A DNA stretch of 64,000 nt from Legionella antarctica (GTDB lineage Bacteria > Pseudomonadota > Gammaproteobacteria > Legionellales > Legionellaceae), in the NCBI RefSeq assembly GCF_011764505.1, contig NZ_AP022839.1, forward strand, positions 1,781,001 to 1,845,000, given 5' to 3'. This document shows positions 49,076 through 58,458 of the stretch, in pieces (within the stretch, counting starts at the first letter, position 1; each line of letters starts with the position of its first letter). The notes under the pieces are model-generated. The model ran no database searches. It was not told the DNA's origin and worked only from the letters and a program-made list of their open reading frames with translations. The translations under genes were made by a program, and so were the position numbers.

Positions 49076-50005
49076 TTATTCAACGGTTACCCGATTGATC
49101 TCCTCTATGGTGGTAATACCTCCTTTTGCTTTTTCTAGCCCAGACTGAAATATAGTTAACATTCCTTCTGATTGGGCAAGATTTAAAATGTCAAGGGAGT
49201 TTCCACCAGACATGATCAACTGACCAAGATTTTTAGTCATAGGTAATACTTCAAATAATCCTACTCGACCTCTGTAACCATTAGTGCATTGAATGCAACC
49301 TACTGCTTTGAATAGTTTAATATCAGTTATCTCTGAATCACTAAAACCGAGTTCTACTAAACCTGAATCTGTAAAGTCATCTCTTATCGTTTTACATGTA
49401 TCACATAATTTTCTTGCTAACCGTTGTGCGATGATAAGTGTAACTGAACTGGCTATATTGAAGGTTGGGATCCCCATATTAACCAGTCGGTTTAAAGTTT
49501 CGGTTGCACTGTTAGTATGTAGTGTAGAAAGCACTAAATGTCCTGTTTGAGCAGCTTTTACAGCGATTTCAGCTGTTTCTAGATCTCGAATTTCCCCAAC
49601 CATAATAATGTCTGGATCTTGCCGTAAAAATGAGCGTAATGCACCTGAGAAAGTTAAACCAGTCTTGGGGTTTATATTCACCTGATTAATTCCAGGTACT
49701 TTAATTTCAACTGGATCTTCAGCTGTGGAAATATTAACTTCCTTAGTATTAAGGATGTTTAATGCTGTATACAAACTAACTGTTTTTCCGCTACCGGTAG
49801 GTCCAGTTACCAAAATCATGCCTTGAGGGCGCTCAATTGCTTTAACAAAGTGTGCTCTTTGAATTGCGTTAAAGCCCAGTGCTTCGATTCCCAGTTTGGC
49901 AGAACCGGGATCAAGAACCCTCATGACAACTTTCTCACCACTGGTAGTAGGACATGTGCTTACCCGGAAATCAATAGAGCGAGTCTTTGAAATTTTCATC
50001 TTAAA
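49076..50005 (-). pseudogene. pilB: Pilus assembly ATPase PilB, 3' half
   Basis: The catalytic half of the type IV pilus extension ATPase: Walker A GPTGSGKT, Asp box and Walker [21 protein letters not shown], and a zinc site CDTCK...CIQC. It continues the 5' half at 62874-63670. The Tn3-family transposon lies between with TTAAA on both sides; removing the transposon and one TTAAA gives [18 protein letters not shown] in frame. The first codons read from transposon sequence are not native. Confidence 0.96.
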
Positions 50006-50259
50006 GGGGTTATGTGGAAGAACTGACAAAAAGTGGGATTTCGGGAAAGATTTAACAATTCGGCTTATTTTGAATTGAAATAGGAGAGGTTAAAAGAATA
50101 ATAGCACTTGATACTGATCAAACAACATAGGGATAAAGCTTTTGATAATTAATAAATAATGCTCTTACAAATTATTAATGTCATAATTATCAAATAGAGT
50201 AGTGAGGATCAAGGGATAACGTGCTCATGAATAAAATTATTAAAAAATTAACATGCATA

Positions 50260-50520
50260 CGATAGTGTCGCTAAGCTCGTGATTGATTTTAGCCATCCAT
50301 GGCTGAAATCGACTCGCAAACGCGACAAGTATGCCTCCGGCGGCCCTGGCCGTCCTGTGTCCGCTTGTTTTTTCACCCCATTCGGGGTTCAAAAACAACG
50401 CTACCCCAATGACTGACGCCTTTTCGGATGCCTTATATTTTGCCTGCGGCAAAACATCCGGCTCTAAGGCTACCAGGGACTACCAGCCTCGCTCGTTCCT
50501 CGCTTCCTTGGCTGGCAGCG
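50260..50520 (+). mobile_element. 261-bp hairpin-rich element, copy B
   Basis: Identical over 261 bases to copy A at 40454-40714. It sits inside the signal-peptide codons of the adhesin gene; deleting exactly 261 bases rejoins ACATGCATA to TCAGTAGTA in frame. The element offers an ATG at 50428 that is in frame with the adhesin, giving an altered N-terminus (LARSSLPWLAA before SVVSIFGLP). Both insertions lack a target duplication. Confidence 0.8.
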
Positions 50521-52065
50521 TCAGTAGTATCTATTTTTGGATTACCTGCTGTAAGTATTGGATCACAAGAAAGTAAATTACCTCCTCGCGTATTCGCATG
50601 GGGTAATGCTGGAAATCGACTTTTTGGTGAGGGTGATGCAATGATTCCCTTGGCGGGCAATAGCAACCAATCTTTTTTTATGGATCTAACAGGAAAATAC
50701 GGAAATGATGATGCAGGTCTTCTCAGTGCGGGTTTAGGTAGCCGTACTGTTGTTCGCGATAATGCCATTTTAGGTGTTTACCTATTTGGAGATTATAATA
50801 GAACGCCGAATTCTAATTATTTCAAGGTGGTAAATCCTGGGATTGAGGGAATGACAAGGGCATGGGATGCTCATCTTAATGGATATTTCCCTGTTGGGAG
50901 AAAAAGTAAAACCATGGCCATTTATACGGGCACCCAAGCGGGAATTAGCAATACCATGTTTTTTTCCGGACACAGTCAATATGATAAGTTATTTGATTTG
51001 GTTGAAGACGTTGGCGCAGGCACAGATTTTGAAATAGGAAGGACTTTTTTATCCTTAAACCGCACGCGTCTTTTTGCAGGCGGTTATTACTTTTCACCTA
51101 AATACAGTTCTGCTATAAAAGGTGTGGAAGGAGGTATTGAAATGCCTCTAAAATATCGAGGTATGCAGGTTGGTATTCGTGATAGTTACGATAACATTAA
51201 TCATAATACGATTGCATTAACTCTGCGTGTTACTTTTGGGGGACTTGAGCAAACCCAATCAGCAGATATTCAAGAGCGCATGCTTGATTTAATCCCTCGT
51301 CATCTAGGAAACTTACGCTCAGGGGATGGTATACCGAGCCAAGAAAGTGTGGTTGATACAGGTAGAAAAACACTCATCCAGGATAATATTTGGTTCTTTA
51401 ATGCAGATGGTACACCATCCATGGTAGAAGGATTTCAAAGTTGTACCTTTGAACACCCCTGTATAGGACTTGCACAAACACAAATTGATACGATTAATAC
51501 ATTAGCCCCTAATGCAAATTTTTATCTAAGTTCTGGCACTTATAATAACCCCCTCATTGGTTCAGGATTTAATTTTTACAATGGCCAGAATATATTTGGA
51601 CGTACCAGTGATTTTAGGCAACTTGCAATAGGCAATAATAGGCCATTAGTCAATGACACGTTGATTTTCAATGGAAATACTAATCTCTACAATTTGAGAA
51701 TCCAGGGAAATTCTGTACAAGTTCTAGAAACAGGGGGAATGCTTGTTCCTTTTCAAGTAGGCCTTTTAACCGCACCAACTTCCATGGGTGTTATAAATAT
51801 TTATAATAGTGACATTAATCAAAGTTCAACAACAAATAATGTGATGTCCGTTGCTAATAATTCCAATGTCTCTTTTCCTGGACTTTGGCCATTTTCCAAA
51901 ACCTGCTATGAGATAATTTAAAACCTCAAGCAATATATCGAACCCAATTCTACTCACCTCGCCTCAACCATAGCATGGAATTCGAAATGATAAATATAAA
52001 TTCACTATGTACTTTTTTTGTGATACTGGTTATAATATGTGAATTATTATTAAGAGAGAATGGGT

Positions 52066-52896
52066 ATGAAAAAATCAATCTACGATTTACCTTCAGAGAT
52101 AGGAAAGGAAATTTCGGGTCACCTACCTTCGATAAAAGCCAAAACGAATGCTATATTAGATAAACATACCCGAACCTTATTTCAACCCCCTGCCATTTTA
52201 TCCAAATTCCTGGAGTTTGTGGCTCATGGAAAGCAAGACCATGCAGAAAAAATATTTACAATAAGGAAAAAAAATCCCCACCAGCTCCAGGAGTTATTAC
52301 TTGAACGAGGCACAGTGACCGACTATTCAGGTCGAACCTTTACCAATATTTCAGCGTATGAATACGCTTATTGGGCAAAGGACAAGCATATGTGCCGGAT
52401 GCTTGAATCGCATATGGACGAGAATACAAAAGCGGCGATGCTAAAGCGCTGCGAAGCGATAGAGAGCAATGGGTTAACCTATAAGCAACATGGGGTCGAG
52501 GTTAAGAATTCAAAGCATTTTGACTTAACCCCACTCAAAACAGCACTGAACAATTATATTGATGGTTATGATAACTGGGAGAGCTCCCAGAATTGTGACG
52601 CCATGAAGGCGGCATGGATGGAGGTTGGAAAAGAGCAGCGCGATGTTCCAGTCCATGTGGCTAATGAATATTGCCGTAAAGACCGCTCGTTTGACCCAAC
52701 ACCTCAGTTTAATGAGGACAAATTACCCCGTAAGTTAGCGTTCCACAATTATAATACAAACAAAGGCGAATCGTGGTTCCCCTTGGTTATTTCTGATTCT
52801 TCCGGGCTTGCGGTTGATTTTGCATTAATTAGGGCGGGGCGTGGGGTGGGCGCGGCGGGGCCGTGGGGGTTGGACGCTTTCGGCGGCGCCGGATGA
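52066..52896 (+). CDS. Effector-like protein with divergent GC-rich C-terminus (copy 2)
   Basis: About 276 residues; the ATG at 52066 is preferred over 52060 because AAGAGAGA needs spacing. It starts MKKSIYDLPSEIGKEISGHL, weakly F-box-like, then aligns with copy 1 through GTVTDYSGRTF, AYEYAYWAKD, NYIDGYDNW, HVANEYCRKDRSFDP and ESWFPLVISDSSGL. The patch 52832-52890 then diverges. Relative to copy 1 it is 17 bases shorter there, so the frame shifts and stops at 52896. In the other frame the homologous tail (AAIIRLDEVRTLDLTQSRKN) runs to 53008. Thus the gene is frameshifted, or the true C-terminus is variable. Confidence 0.6.
   Translation: MKKSIYDLPSEIGKEISGHLPSIKAKTNAILDKHTRTLFQPPAILSKFLEFVAHGKQDHAEKIFTIRKKNPHQLQELLLERGTVTDYSGRTFTNISAYEYAYWAKDKHMCRMLESHMDENTKAAMLKRCEAIESNGLTYKQHGVEVKNSKHFDLTPLKTALNNYIDGYDNWESSQNCDAMKAAWMEVGKEQRDVPVHVANEYCRKDRSFDPTPQFNEDKLPRKLAFHNYNTNKGESWFPLVISDSSGLAVDFALIRAGRGVGAAGPWGLDAFGGAG
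52832..52890 (+). other. Adenine-depleted, GC-rich patch at the 3' end of the effector-like gene
   Basis: Fifty-nine bases with a single A, in otherwise AT-rich DNA, made mostly of G and GC runs. The corresponding patch of copy 1 (6861-6950) has six A in 90 bases and an unrelated sequence. Conserved sequence flanks both patches on both sides. This is the location and base bias expected of a variable region made by adenine mutagenesis, but no template repeat was found. Confidence 0.6.
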
Positions 52897-53277
52897 TTTG
52901 GCGGCTATAATCCGCCTTGATGAAGTAAGAACATTAGATCTCACGCAGTCGCGTAAAAACCTGGAGCCGACAAAACCTGGGCTTGAGATTGATAACCGTA
53001 TTTTTTAATGGCGTGCGTGAGCAGACCGGCGGCATAGGCCGCCGGGCTAAAATCCCAGCACACATTTAAAAACCATTCAAGTAGCTCCTGGTACTGCCAA
53101 CTTTCTGTTGTTCTTACCCACCACATGACCCAGAGATGTAGGTACCTTCTGATCTTTTTGGGAGACACCCCATCTTTGACCATAAGATTAATCTGCTCTC
53201 GTGCTTTTCGTAACGTCCTTGCGTGCGGGACAATAGTGTCAAGCCCAGGCGTTTGATGATTAATTGCAATCTCTGTA

Positions 53278-53286
53278 CCCCCCCCC
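53278..53286 (-). repeat. Nine-base G tract (C on plus strand) at the RT frameshift
   Basis: The RT frame upstream reads LTSLWGG into the tract and then leaves the family sequence. With ten G the text would continue LWGGGTEIAINHQ in the downstream frame. Such a homopolymer can slip, so it may be a phase-variable switch, a programmed frameshift, or simple decay. Confidence 0.6.
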
Positions 53287-54439
53287 ACAATGAGGTTAGA
53301 TTTTGCGCAGTACCCGCCGGGATAACTGCTCTATCATTTGCCTGTATCACATGGGTGTTATCCTGGGTTTGCGTCCCAGGATAGTGTATTCCGAGAAAGT
53401 GGAATCCTTTCTCAATGTTGCCTATGCGTGTCTTTTTGCGCGATAAACTGAGCCGTCTTTCATGCAACACCTCCATCATGCGCTGTTTGCAACGGTTAAG
53501 CTGACGGCTGGTTTGGCACAGAATAAGAATGTCATCCTGATACCGGATATAGGTTACATCCATCGAATTGAAGGCATCATCCAATGGCTTTAAATAAATG
53601 CCACTAAAAAACTGAGACAGCGGCCCACGTAGCGCAATTCCCTGATCGGGATTTTTATATCCGCGAGGGGTTTCAATGGGATTGATAATAATTTGTTCTA
53701 GCATGGATTGGACATTGAGATCGTTATAGTGCTTTTTGATATCTTGAATCAATTGGTGATGCGGGATGGACTTGTAAAACGATTTGATGTCAGCGCGGAT
53801 GATGTATTGTGGTTTTTTTTCCAAAAGCACTTGCCGGATACGCCGCGTGGCAAGCCGTACACCACTTGGTCCATGAAGATGGTAGCAATTGGGGTTCATC
53901 ACGTAAGGGAAGGTAGGTTTTATTTGTTTGAGCAAAATATTTTGGAAAATCCTGTCCGATAAATGCAGCTGATCAACCATTTCATCTGGAAAATAATGGC
54001 GCTTAAGATGGCGCGGTGTATAGCTGCCATTCACCATGGATTCAACACCCCGCACCAGCCAATCATCTATTTCTCGTGCCATGAAATGCACGTCGTGATT
54101 AGGGTTTGCATGATGTTTTTGTTTGTGAATTTTGGCGAACAACTTGCGGCCAATATTCACCATGTCGGCAATATGATATGGGTCCGCATGTCTGGAACAA
54201 AATTAAGGAAAAATAAGAGCTATTCATCCATCATTTATAGTTAAAAATTCACTCAAATTAACCTATTTAAACCTACTCAATACCGTATGAATAGTGATTG
54301 CTACTACGAATTGTCTTAGGTCATTTTACCACAACTCTATCAGAATGACTTATCCACAAGTCCACAGGTCAGGAGAGCTTCACTTTCTCGTATAGGCCTG
54401 TGGGCCTTGTGGGTAAGTCATGACGCTCTCATTTAGGGT

Positions 54440-55285
54440 TTATGGTCTTTTCCGGCCATAATACACCTCTGCGGGCGTTAAATAATTAAAGGACTGGTGA
54501 AGCCTTCGGTTATTATAATACTCAAAATACTCCGTTAAGGCCAGCTCAACCTCTTCAATTGTATCAAAATCATACCGGTAGATTTTTTCTTGCTTAACAC
54601 TACGCCACAATCGCTCGATAAATATATTATCTAAATAACGTCCTCGCCCATCCATGCTGATAGAAATGTGGTGAGATTTTAGCGTATTTATCCAATCTTT
54701 TGAGGTAAATTGAGAACCCTGATCCGTGTTAAAGATCTCACAACGCGAATGCAGCAAAGCGTTTCTAAGCGCCTCAATACAAAATTCAGCCTCCATAGTA
54801 GGTGAAATAGCCCATCCAATCACATAACGACTATACCAGTCCATAATAGCTACTAAATACACATGCTTTCCTTTCATGCGGATGTAGGTGATATCTGCGG
54901 CCCAAACCTGATTTGGTTTGGTGATATCCACCTCTTTTAATAAATAAGGGAACACCTCATGCTCCTTATTGGGAACGCTTGTATTTGGCTTTGGGTAAAC
55001 AGTCGATAACCCCATCATTTCCATCAACTTTTTTACTCGACGTTTACCAACAGGATAGCCTACTTCTTTTGACAGCCATCTTGCCCGCTTAATTTTACCT
55101 TCACATGGATACTGCAGATAGTGCTCATCAAGTAGCGCCATAAGCGCTTCATCTTCGACAGAAATGGGCTTGGCACTATAATAATAACTTGAAACAGGCA
55201 AGTCTAATAGCAAGCATTGTTCACGAATGGTGAGCTCGGCAAGAGGATCAATCATGACGCGCTTTTCATCCAGACTAAAGTTCAT
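54440..55285 (-). CDS. IS3-family transposase OrfB (copy 2)
   Basis: The same 281-residue protein as the copy 1 OrfB, with intact DDE residues (WAADITYI, FNTDQGSQ, FIERLWRS). It overlaps orfA by 11 bases next to an A9 slippery tract. Confidence 0.95.
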   Translation of the reverse strand: MNFSLDEKRVMIDPLAELTIREQCLLLDLPVSSYYYSAKPISVEDEALMALLDEHYLQYPCEGKIKRARWLSKEVGYPVGKRRVKKLMEMMGLSTVYPKPNTSVPNKEHEVFPYLLKEVDITKPNQVWAADITYIRMKGKHVYLVAIMDWYSRYVIGWAISPTMEAEFCIEALRNALLHSRCEIFNTDQGSQFTSKDWINTLKSHHISISMDGRGRYLDNIFIERLWRSVKQEKIYRYDFDTIEEVELALTEYFEYYNNRRLHQSFNYLTPAEVYYGRKRP

Positions 55286-55559
55286 GCTTTTTTTTTAGCC
55301 AAGATAGCTGCGCTTGAAGTCGACCAATTTCTTGATATAATGCCTCAACAAGCTGCTCTTGGGACTTGGCTTCTTTTTCATTAGCCCCAGAGAATAAATC
55401 GTTAATGGCTTTGATGGCCGATTGCTTCCAAGTTTTTACCTGCGTTGCGTGAACACCGTATTCACTGGTAATTTGCGCTTGTGTGAGTTTCCCCTCAATC
55501 GCAGCTAGCGTTATTTTTGCCTTCTTGGCCGCCGTATAATAAGCTCGCTTTTTAGACAT
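55275..55559 (-). CDS. IS3-family transposase OrfA (copy 2)
   Basis: The same 94-residue protein as the copy 1 OrfA, with a helix-turn-helix and a leucine-rich C-terminus. It starts at 55559 with GAGGAGAATAAA upstream. Confidence 0.92.
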   Translation of the reverse strand: MSKKRAYYTAAKKAKITLAAIEGKLTQAQITSEYGVHATQVKTWKQSAIKAINDLFSGANEKEAKSQEQLVEALYQEIGRLQAQLSWLKKKHEL

Positions 55560-55787
55560 TTTATTCTCCTCTTTGTATTAAGAAGAATAGCTCTTAAAAA
55601 ACCTTTTTTTGTGTCCAGAAAACCGCGCCTATATTAATACTCCATCGTTTCATGTTGATTTTTGTTCTGTATGTTCGTGGTGTGAGGCCAAGAGCGGGAT
55701 GACTCCTATTTAAAAAAATTGCTAAAGCGGATAAAGCGAGTATCTTGATGTTCGCAAAAACAATAAGGTACAAGGAGTTGCTCAACA

Positions 55788-57137
55788 ATGACACCCGAGA
55801 TTATATCCGTTTTAGCTGCTTTTGCACCTTTATTTACACGTCCTACCTGGAACAATATCAATACGCTTTTCATTGGTGCCATCCTTTGTCGAGGGGCAAG
55901 GCGTATTACGAGTATTTTACGTGTTATGGGCTTAAGCGAGGTTAAAAATTTCTCAAAATATCATCGTGTATTGAGTCGTACACAATGGAGTGGTTTAACT
56001 GCCAGCAAAATTTTATTTGGTCTTTTAATCACACTGCTTCCTGAATCATGGCCCAAGATTGTTGCTGTTGATGAAACACTGGAGCGCCGACGCGGAAAGA
56101 ACATCAAAGCCAAAGGAGCATACCGTGATGCTGTTGCGTCCAGCCAATCACGGGTGGTTATTTGTTTTGGTTTGAAATGGGAATGCATGACCTTGATAGT
56201 ACCGCTTCCTTGGTGTAAAAGACCATGGGCTTTGCCTTTTATGGTTATCCTTTCACCATCAAAAAAGTCAGATGAGGCCTCAGGAAAAAGACACAAAACA
56301 TCGATAGACTGGACCATACAAATGGTGCGTTGTGTCAGCCGATGGTTGCACCGTACCCCTTGGATTTTGGTTGGTGATGGCGCCTATGCTTGTATGGCCC
56401 TTGCAAAAGTCTGTATAAAAAATGGTGCAACACTCATATCCAGAGTACGAATGGATGCGCAGTTATTTGAATTTCCTGAGGTCAAGCCAGCGGGAAAGCG
56501 TGGAAGAAATCAAATTAAAGGACAGCGTATCCGGCTCAAGGAATTACTAGTAGATACTAAGACATGGGATACACTTCAGGTAAAGTGGTATGGTGGTGAA
56601 CAAAAAACTATTGAGTGCTTAACCTTTGAATGCCTATGGTATCATGCAGGCGTTCCACCAATAAGGCTACGCATAGTGCTTGTTAAAACACCCGATGGTA
56701 AGAATGAGGCGGAGACATTTTTCAGCACCAATACGGAAAATTCACCGACACAAATTATTGAGTGGTTTGTTTTACGCTGGAACATTGAAGTTACCTTTGA
56801 AGAAACCCGTGCCCACTTAGGCATTGAAACACAGCGTCAGTGGTCAGATAAGGCTATTGCAAGAACTACCCCTCTGCTTATGGGACTACTTTCGATATTG
56901 GTACTGGTTGCCATTAAAATGCATGAAACTAAAAAATTGTTAGTGCAAGAAACTACATCATGGTATGACAAAAAGGGCGAGCTCACCTTAGTCGACATTA
57001 TTACAGCCATAAGAAGATCAATCTGGGTGAAGATGTATTTTTCAATGTCTAAAAATTACGAAAATAATACGGATTCTTTAAAAATAACCGAAAAAACTGC
57101 TAACTTATTGATTTATCAACTGGCTTTGGCTGCATAA
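55788..57137 (+). CDS. DDE transposase (IS4/IS701 superfamily)
   Basis: A 449-residue intact transposase. The catalytic residues are likely in KIVAVDETLERRRGK (first Asp), WILVGDGAYACMA (second Asp) and WNIEVTFEETRAHLGIETQR (Glu), the layout of IS4/IS701-like enzymes. AAGGAG lies 8 bases before the ATG. The stop is 15 bases from the right inverted end. The 134 bases between it and the divergent reverse transcriptase start must hold both promoters. Exact IS family is uncertain; the 5-bp duplication differs from classical IS701. Confidence 0.85.
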   Translation: MTPEIISVLAAFAPLFTRPTWNNINTLFIGAILCRGARRITSILRVMGLSEVKNFSKYHRVLSRTQWSGLTASKILFGLLITLLPESWPKIVAVDETLERRRGKNIKAKGAYRDAVASSQSRVVICFGLKWECMTLIVPLPWCKRPWALPFMVILSPSKKSDEASGKRHKTSIDWTIQMVRCVSRWLHRTPWILVGDGAYACMALAKVCIKNGATLISRVRMDAQLFEFPEVKPAGKRGRNQIKGQRIRLKELLVDTKTWDTLQVKWYGGEQKTIECLTFECLWYHAGVPPIRLRIVLVKTPDGKNEAETFFSTNTENSPTQIIEWFVLRWNIEVTFEETRAHLGIETQRQWSDKAIARTTPLLMGLLSILVLVAIKMHETKKLLVQETTSWYDKKGELTLVDIITAIRRSIWVKMYFSMSKNYENNTDSLKITEKTANLLIYQLALAA

Positions 57138-57856
57138 TTGGCTAAAGTCGAGTTTTCTTAATATTTATAATACCAATATGACAAGTGATGTCAGTAATTC
57201 ACCTGGAAGCCTTAGTATTGGTGTTGCAAATTTACGCTCTGGTGGATTAAATATCTCTGACTCTTCTATAACAACGTCTAATACTGATACGGCCAACAAT
57301 AGTTCAATTTCTTTTGGCTTTGTAAATAATGAAGTGGGATTGGTAACTATTTCAAACTCTACTATTTCTGCTAATTTAGTCCATGGAAGTTTTGTTGCTG
57401 GTGTTTTAAATAATAACTCCACTGAAGGACTTGGGAAAGGAACTGTATCCATTACCGGATCGACGATAACTGTTAATGCGGATGACGCAGGACTTGCTGG
57501 TGGTGTGTTTAATCAAGCAAACAATCCAAATGGTATTAGTTCAAATATTAATATTGATCAATCCGCTATTTCTGTTACTTCCAACAATAATGGCGGCGGT
57601 ACAGCAGCCGGAGTTCTGACTAGTGGGAATGGAACTTTCGACTTTAATAATTCTTCAATTAACGTTGCTGGCAACAGTGGTAGTATTGCCGGAGTAGTAG
57701 TAGGTGATCCAACAGCAACCGCAAATTTACAAGATACTATTATTTCACTCGTTACTTCAGGTACAGCAGTCGGAGCGCCCATTATAAATGGTGGCACATT
57801 GAATGATAATGGCGGAAATCAGTGCTTCCAAAATGGTGCGCCCGTACCCTGTTGAT

Positions 57857-58237
57857 TTAAACGATATGGTAAGTAACCAAACTATTGACCGTGGTATTAG
57901 ATGGCACGAAAATGAACATTGAATTTGCTATATAAAAATCAGTGCCATCTGAAACGGGTAATGGGAATATTTTATAATTGCCAGAGGGGATATTTAAATT
58001 CCAGGTATCCCCCCAATTGACGTCTTTTTGATAAACAGTTACAAAGCCTCGCATCACGAGTATCTTGGGGGCAGGTAATCCAACAGCAGGTGCTGCATCA
58101 ACCGTAATGGAAAGTGTGCCATTTACAAATATGCTTGGTCCAGTCGTTGATGATTGTGGAATGGAACTATTTATCGCTGCAGCAGCTAGTGCGTTAAACA
58201 TTAGTGAAAAACAAACGGATAATAAAATTCTTATCAT
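57857..58237 (-). CDS. Small secreted protein of unknown function
   Basis: About 126 residues from the ATG at 58237 (AGGGATATC upstream). It starts with a signal peptide (MIRILLSVCFSLMFNALAAA), followed by a beta-rich domain ending IFVPSNTTVNSLVTYHIV. It converges with the adhesin gene, the stops being one base apart. Both are cargo of the Tn3-family element. No family is recognised; it may assist the surface adhesin. Confidence 0.6.
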   Translation of the reverse strand: MIRILLSVCFSLMFNALAAAAINSSIPQSSTTGPSIFVNGTLSITVDAAPAVGLPAPKILVMRGFVTVYQKDVNWGDTWNLNIPSGNYKIFPLPVSDGTDFYIANSMFIFVPSNTTVNSLVTYHIV

Positions 58238-58458
58238 GATATCCCTATCCTTATAGTAGAATGAATTACATCTTAATTTGAGCATGACCTGAAAAAACAG
58301 GTATTCTGCCCTGCGAACAATTTAACTTCAACCTGAGTTAATTTATATTCGAACTTTTCAATGAAGCCTTTTTTGATTGTAGTGTATTTCGATGTAAACA
58401 AACATGTGATTTATAGCAGAATAATAAGTAATGTCCCTCTTTTATAACTTGGCTTATT

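Larger units (their letters stand above)
54174..55636 (-). mobile_element. IS3-family element, copy 2 (1,463 bp, inverted)
   Basis: The same element as at 42292-43754, in the opposite orientation, of the same length and with the same two predicted proteins and ends. The 3-bp target duplication is ATA (54171-54173 and 55637-55639). It is inserted a few codons after the start of the reverse transcriptase gene. Lack of visible divergence between the copies indicates recent transposition. Confidence 0.92.
52941..55653 (-). pseudogene. Reverse transcriptase, interrupted by IS3-family element and frameshifted
   Basis: Removing the IS3-family copy (54174-55636, ATA duplication) rejoins an ATG at 55653 to the body as MKRWSIADMVNIGRKLFAKI. 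Recognisable RT motifs: RADIKSFYKSI (first catalytic Asp), GIALRGPLSQFFSGIYL (domain 4, ending SQ), IRYQDDILIL (YxDD box) and KTRIGNIEKGFHFLGIHY. A nine-G tract at 53278-53286 shifts the frame; the C-terminal frame ends at 52941 (WQYQELLEWFLNVCWDF, GFYATA). The SQ in domain 4 is a trait of diversity-generating RTs. The 3' end overlaps the effector-like gene's tail antisense. Confidence 0.8.
51878..57152 (+). mobile_element. DDE transposon carrying a reverse transcriptase and an effector-like gene
   Basis: Termini are inverted repeats: CTGGACTTTGGCCA at 51878 and, inverted, CTCGACTTTAGCCA ending at 57152. TTTTC flanks both sides (51873-51877 and 57153-57157). Its own transposase (55788-57137) lies at the right. 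Inside at the left are an effector-like gene and a convergent reverse transcriptase gene, the latter hit by an IS3-family element. The same left end, gene and reverse transcriptase end recur at 5673-7110, so these genes are true passengers. Confidence 0.8.
50227..57855 (+). pseudogene. Inverse autotransporter adhesin (intimin/invasin-like), doubly interrupted
   Basis: Three pieces form one gene. The original start at 50227 (AAGGGA upstream) gives MNKIIKKLTCI, half a signal peptide. A 261-bp element (50260-50520) interrupts it, and SVVSIFGLPAVSIGS resumes. The next ~230 residues (FFMDLTGKYGNDDAGLLSAG, GLGSRTV, FGDYN) look like an inverse-autotransporter beta-barrel. The passenger is a beta-helix with repeated Asn/Ser-rich rungs. 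A DDE transposon (51878-57152, TTTTC duplication) splits it; removal restores NVSFLNIYNTN in frame. It ends at 57855. An outer-membrane adhesin when intact. Confidence 0.85.

Noticed and set aside
51975..52163. 62-codon frame at the left end of the DDE transposon.
   Set aside because: It overlaps the start of the effector-like gene in another frame and has no support.
55654..55787. Candidate DGR template repeat between the RT start and the transposase.
   Set aside because: The sequence does not align with either variable patch or with the conserved DLTQSR tail when adenines are ignored.
57178..57855. A separate small Asn/Ser-rich protein gene.
   Set aside because: It is the 3' part of the adhesin gene: the frame is open upstream of its ATG (NIYNTNM) and joins the 5' part after removal of the transposon.
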